Source of the DNA: Gammaproteobacteria bacterium
Lineage (GTDB): Bacteria > Gemmatimonadota > Gemmatimonadetes > Longimicrobiales > Gaopeijiaceae
DNA: 5,602 nucleotides
NCBI GenBank assembly: GCA_024638345.1
Contig: JAHEKL010000188.1
Coordinates: 1 to 5,602 of the forward strand
Direction of reading: 5' to 3'
Position 1 is the stretch's first letter; every line of letters starts with the position of its first letter. The position numbers were made by a program, and so were the translations under genes. This document shows positions 5,411-5,602 of this stretch, one piece after another. The notes beneath the pieces were generated by a model, which was given only the letters and a program-made list of their open reading frames with translations, did not search any database and was not told the origin of the DNA.

Positions 5411-5602
5411 GTGCGCGAGCAGCAAGTGATCCCCATCCCGAGCCTCGAGTGGAGGCTGCTGAGTACAGCTTTTCTGCTCTTTGCTCCGACTCAGCTATAT
5501 CTCGGGCAGCCTGTGTGGGAGAGCAGTGGCGGGATCATGTTACAGGCGATCGGAATCGCCGTCGTCTATCTCCTGGCCAGCTCGGTCGCCCCCCACGTGG
5601 TT
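5411..5602 (+). CDS. Unrecognised membrane protein, N-terminal part, cut by the window edge
   Basis: The frame is open from GTG 5411 to the last base (64 codons, no stop), with an in-frame TGA at 5402-5404 just upstream, so the gene begins here. The N-terminus (about 1-13) is polar, followed by two hydrophobic segments: about 15-32 (WRLLSTAFLLFAPTQLYL) and about 41-60 (GIMLQAIGIAVVYLLASSVA). A short loop with WESSGG joins them. This looks like the start of a polytopic membrane protein, but I recognise no family. AAGG lies only three bases before the GTG, a short spacing; a second GTG at 5426 is a possible start but has a poorer site. A candidate -10 element lies upstream, so it may be transcribed independently of the permease, which ends 225 bp earlier. 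Confidence 0.6.
   Translation, partial: MREQQVIPIPSLEWRLLSTAFLLFAPTQLYLGQPVWESSGGIMLQAIGIAVVYLLASSVAPHVV

Overview
The window is GC-rich DNA with strong third-position G/C bias, densely packed genes and Gram-negative-type export signals: a Sec signal on a c-type cytochrome and a twin-arginine signal on an amidase. A haem c / type II copper monooxygenase fusion beside a Tat-exported amidase is a combination I associate with Gemmatimonadota, Acidobacteriota and similar environmental lineages. That assignment is an impression from gene content and style. No RNA gene, mobile element, CRISPR array or phage gene is visible, and the window reads as ordinary chromosomal, metabolic DNA.

Layout. Positions 1-86 hold no convincing gene. 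On the minus strand, 87-1481 encodes an exported fusion of a mono-haem cytochrome c domain to a peptidylglycine-monooxygenase-like copper domain with all expected copper ligands. The 256 bp gap at 1482-1737 holds two short inverted repeats and presumably the cytochrome promoter. Next, still on the minus strand, is a two-gene unit. A 90-residue protein at 3312-3584, resembling AtzG/GatC-type amidase partner subunits, overlaps by ATGA the start of a Tat-signal amidase-signature hydrolase at 1738-3315. A 149 bp divergent region at 3585-3733, with a perfect 7-bp-arm inverted repeat, separates this unit from a plus-strand gene at 3734-5185 for a DASS/SLC13-type (ion transporter superfamily) anion permease. 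After a 225 bp gap, a plus-strand membrane-protein gene starts near 5411 and runs off the right edge.

How the genes may work together. The best-supported functional unit is the small protein plus the amidase, which are translationally coupled. By analogy with AtzG-AtzE and GatC-GatA they may form a complex. Because only the amidase has a Tat signal, the small protein could be co-exported with it. The divergent permease could import a carboxylate released by periplasmic amide hydrolysis; this rests on neighbourhood alone. The cytochrome-monooxygenase is separately spaced and its link to the amidase is unknown. The most interesting points are the small amidase partner with its possible hitchhiker export, the haem-copper fusion, and the altered first substrate/sodium-site motif of the permease.
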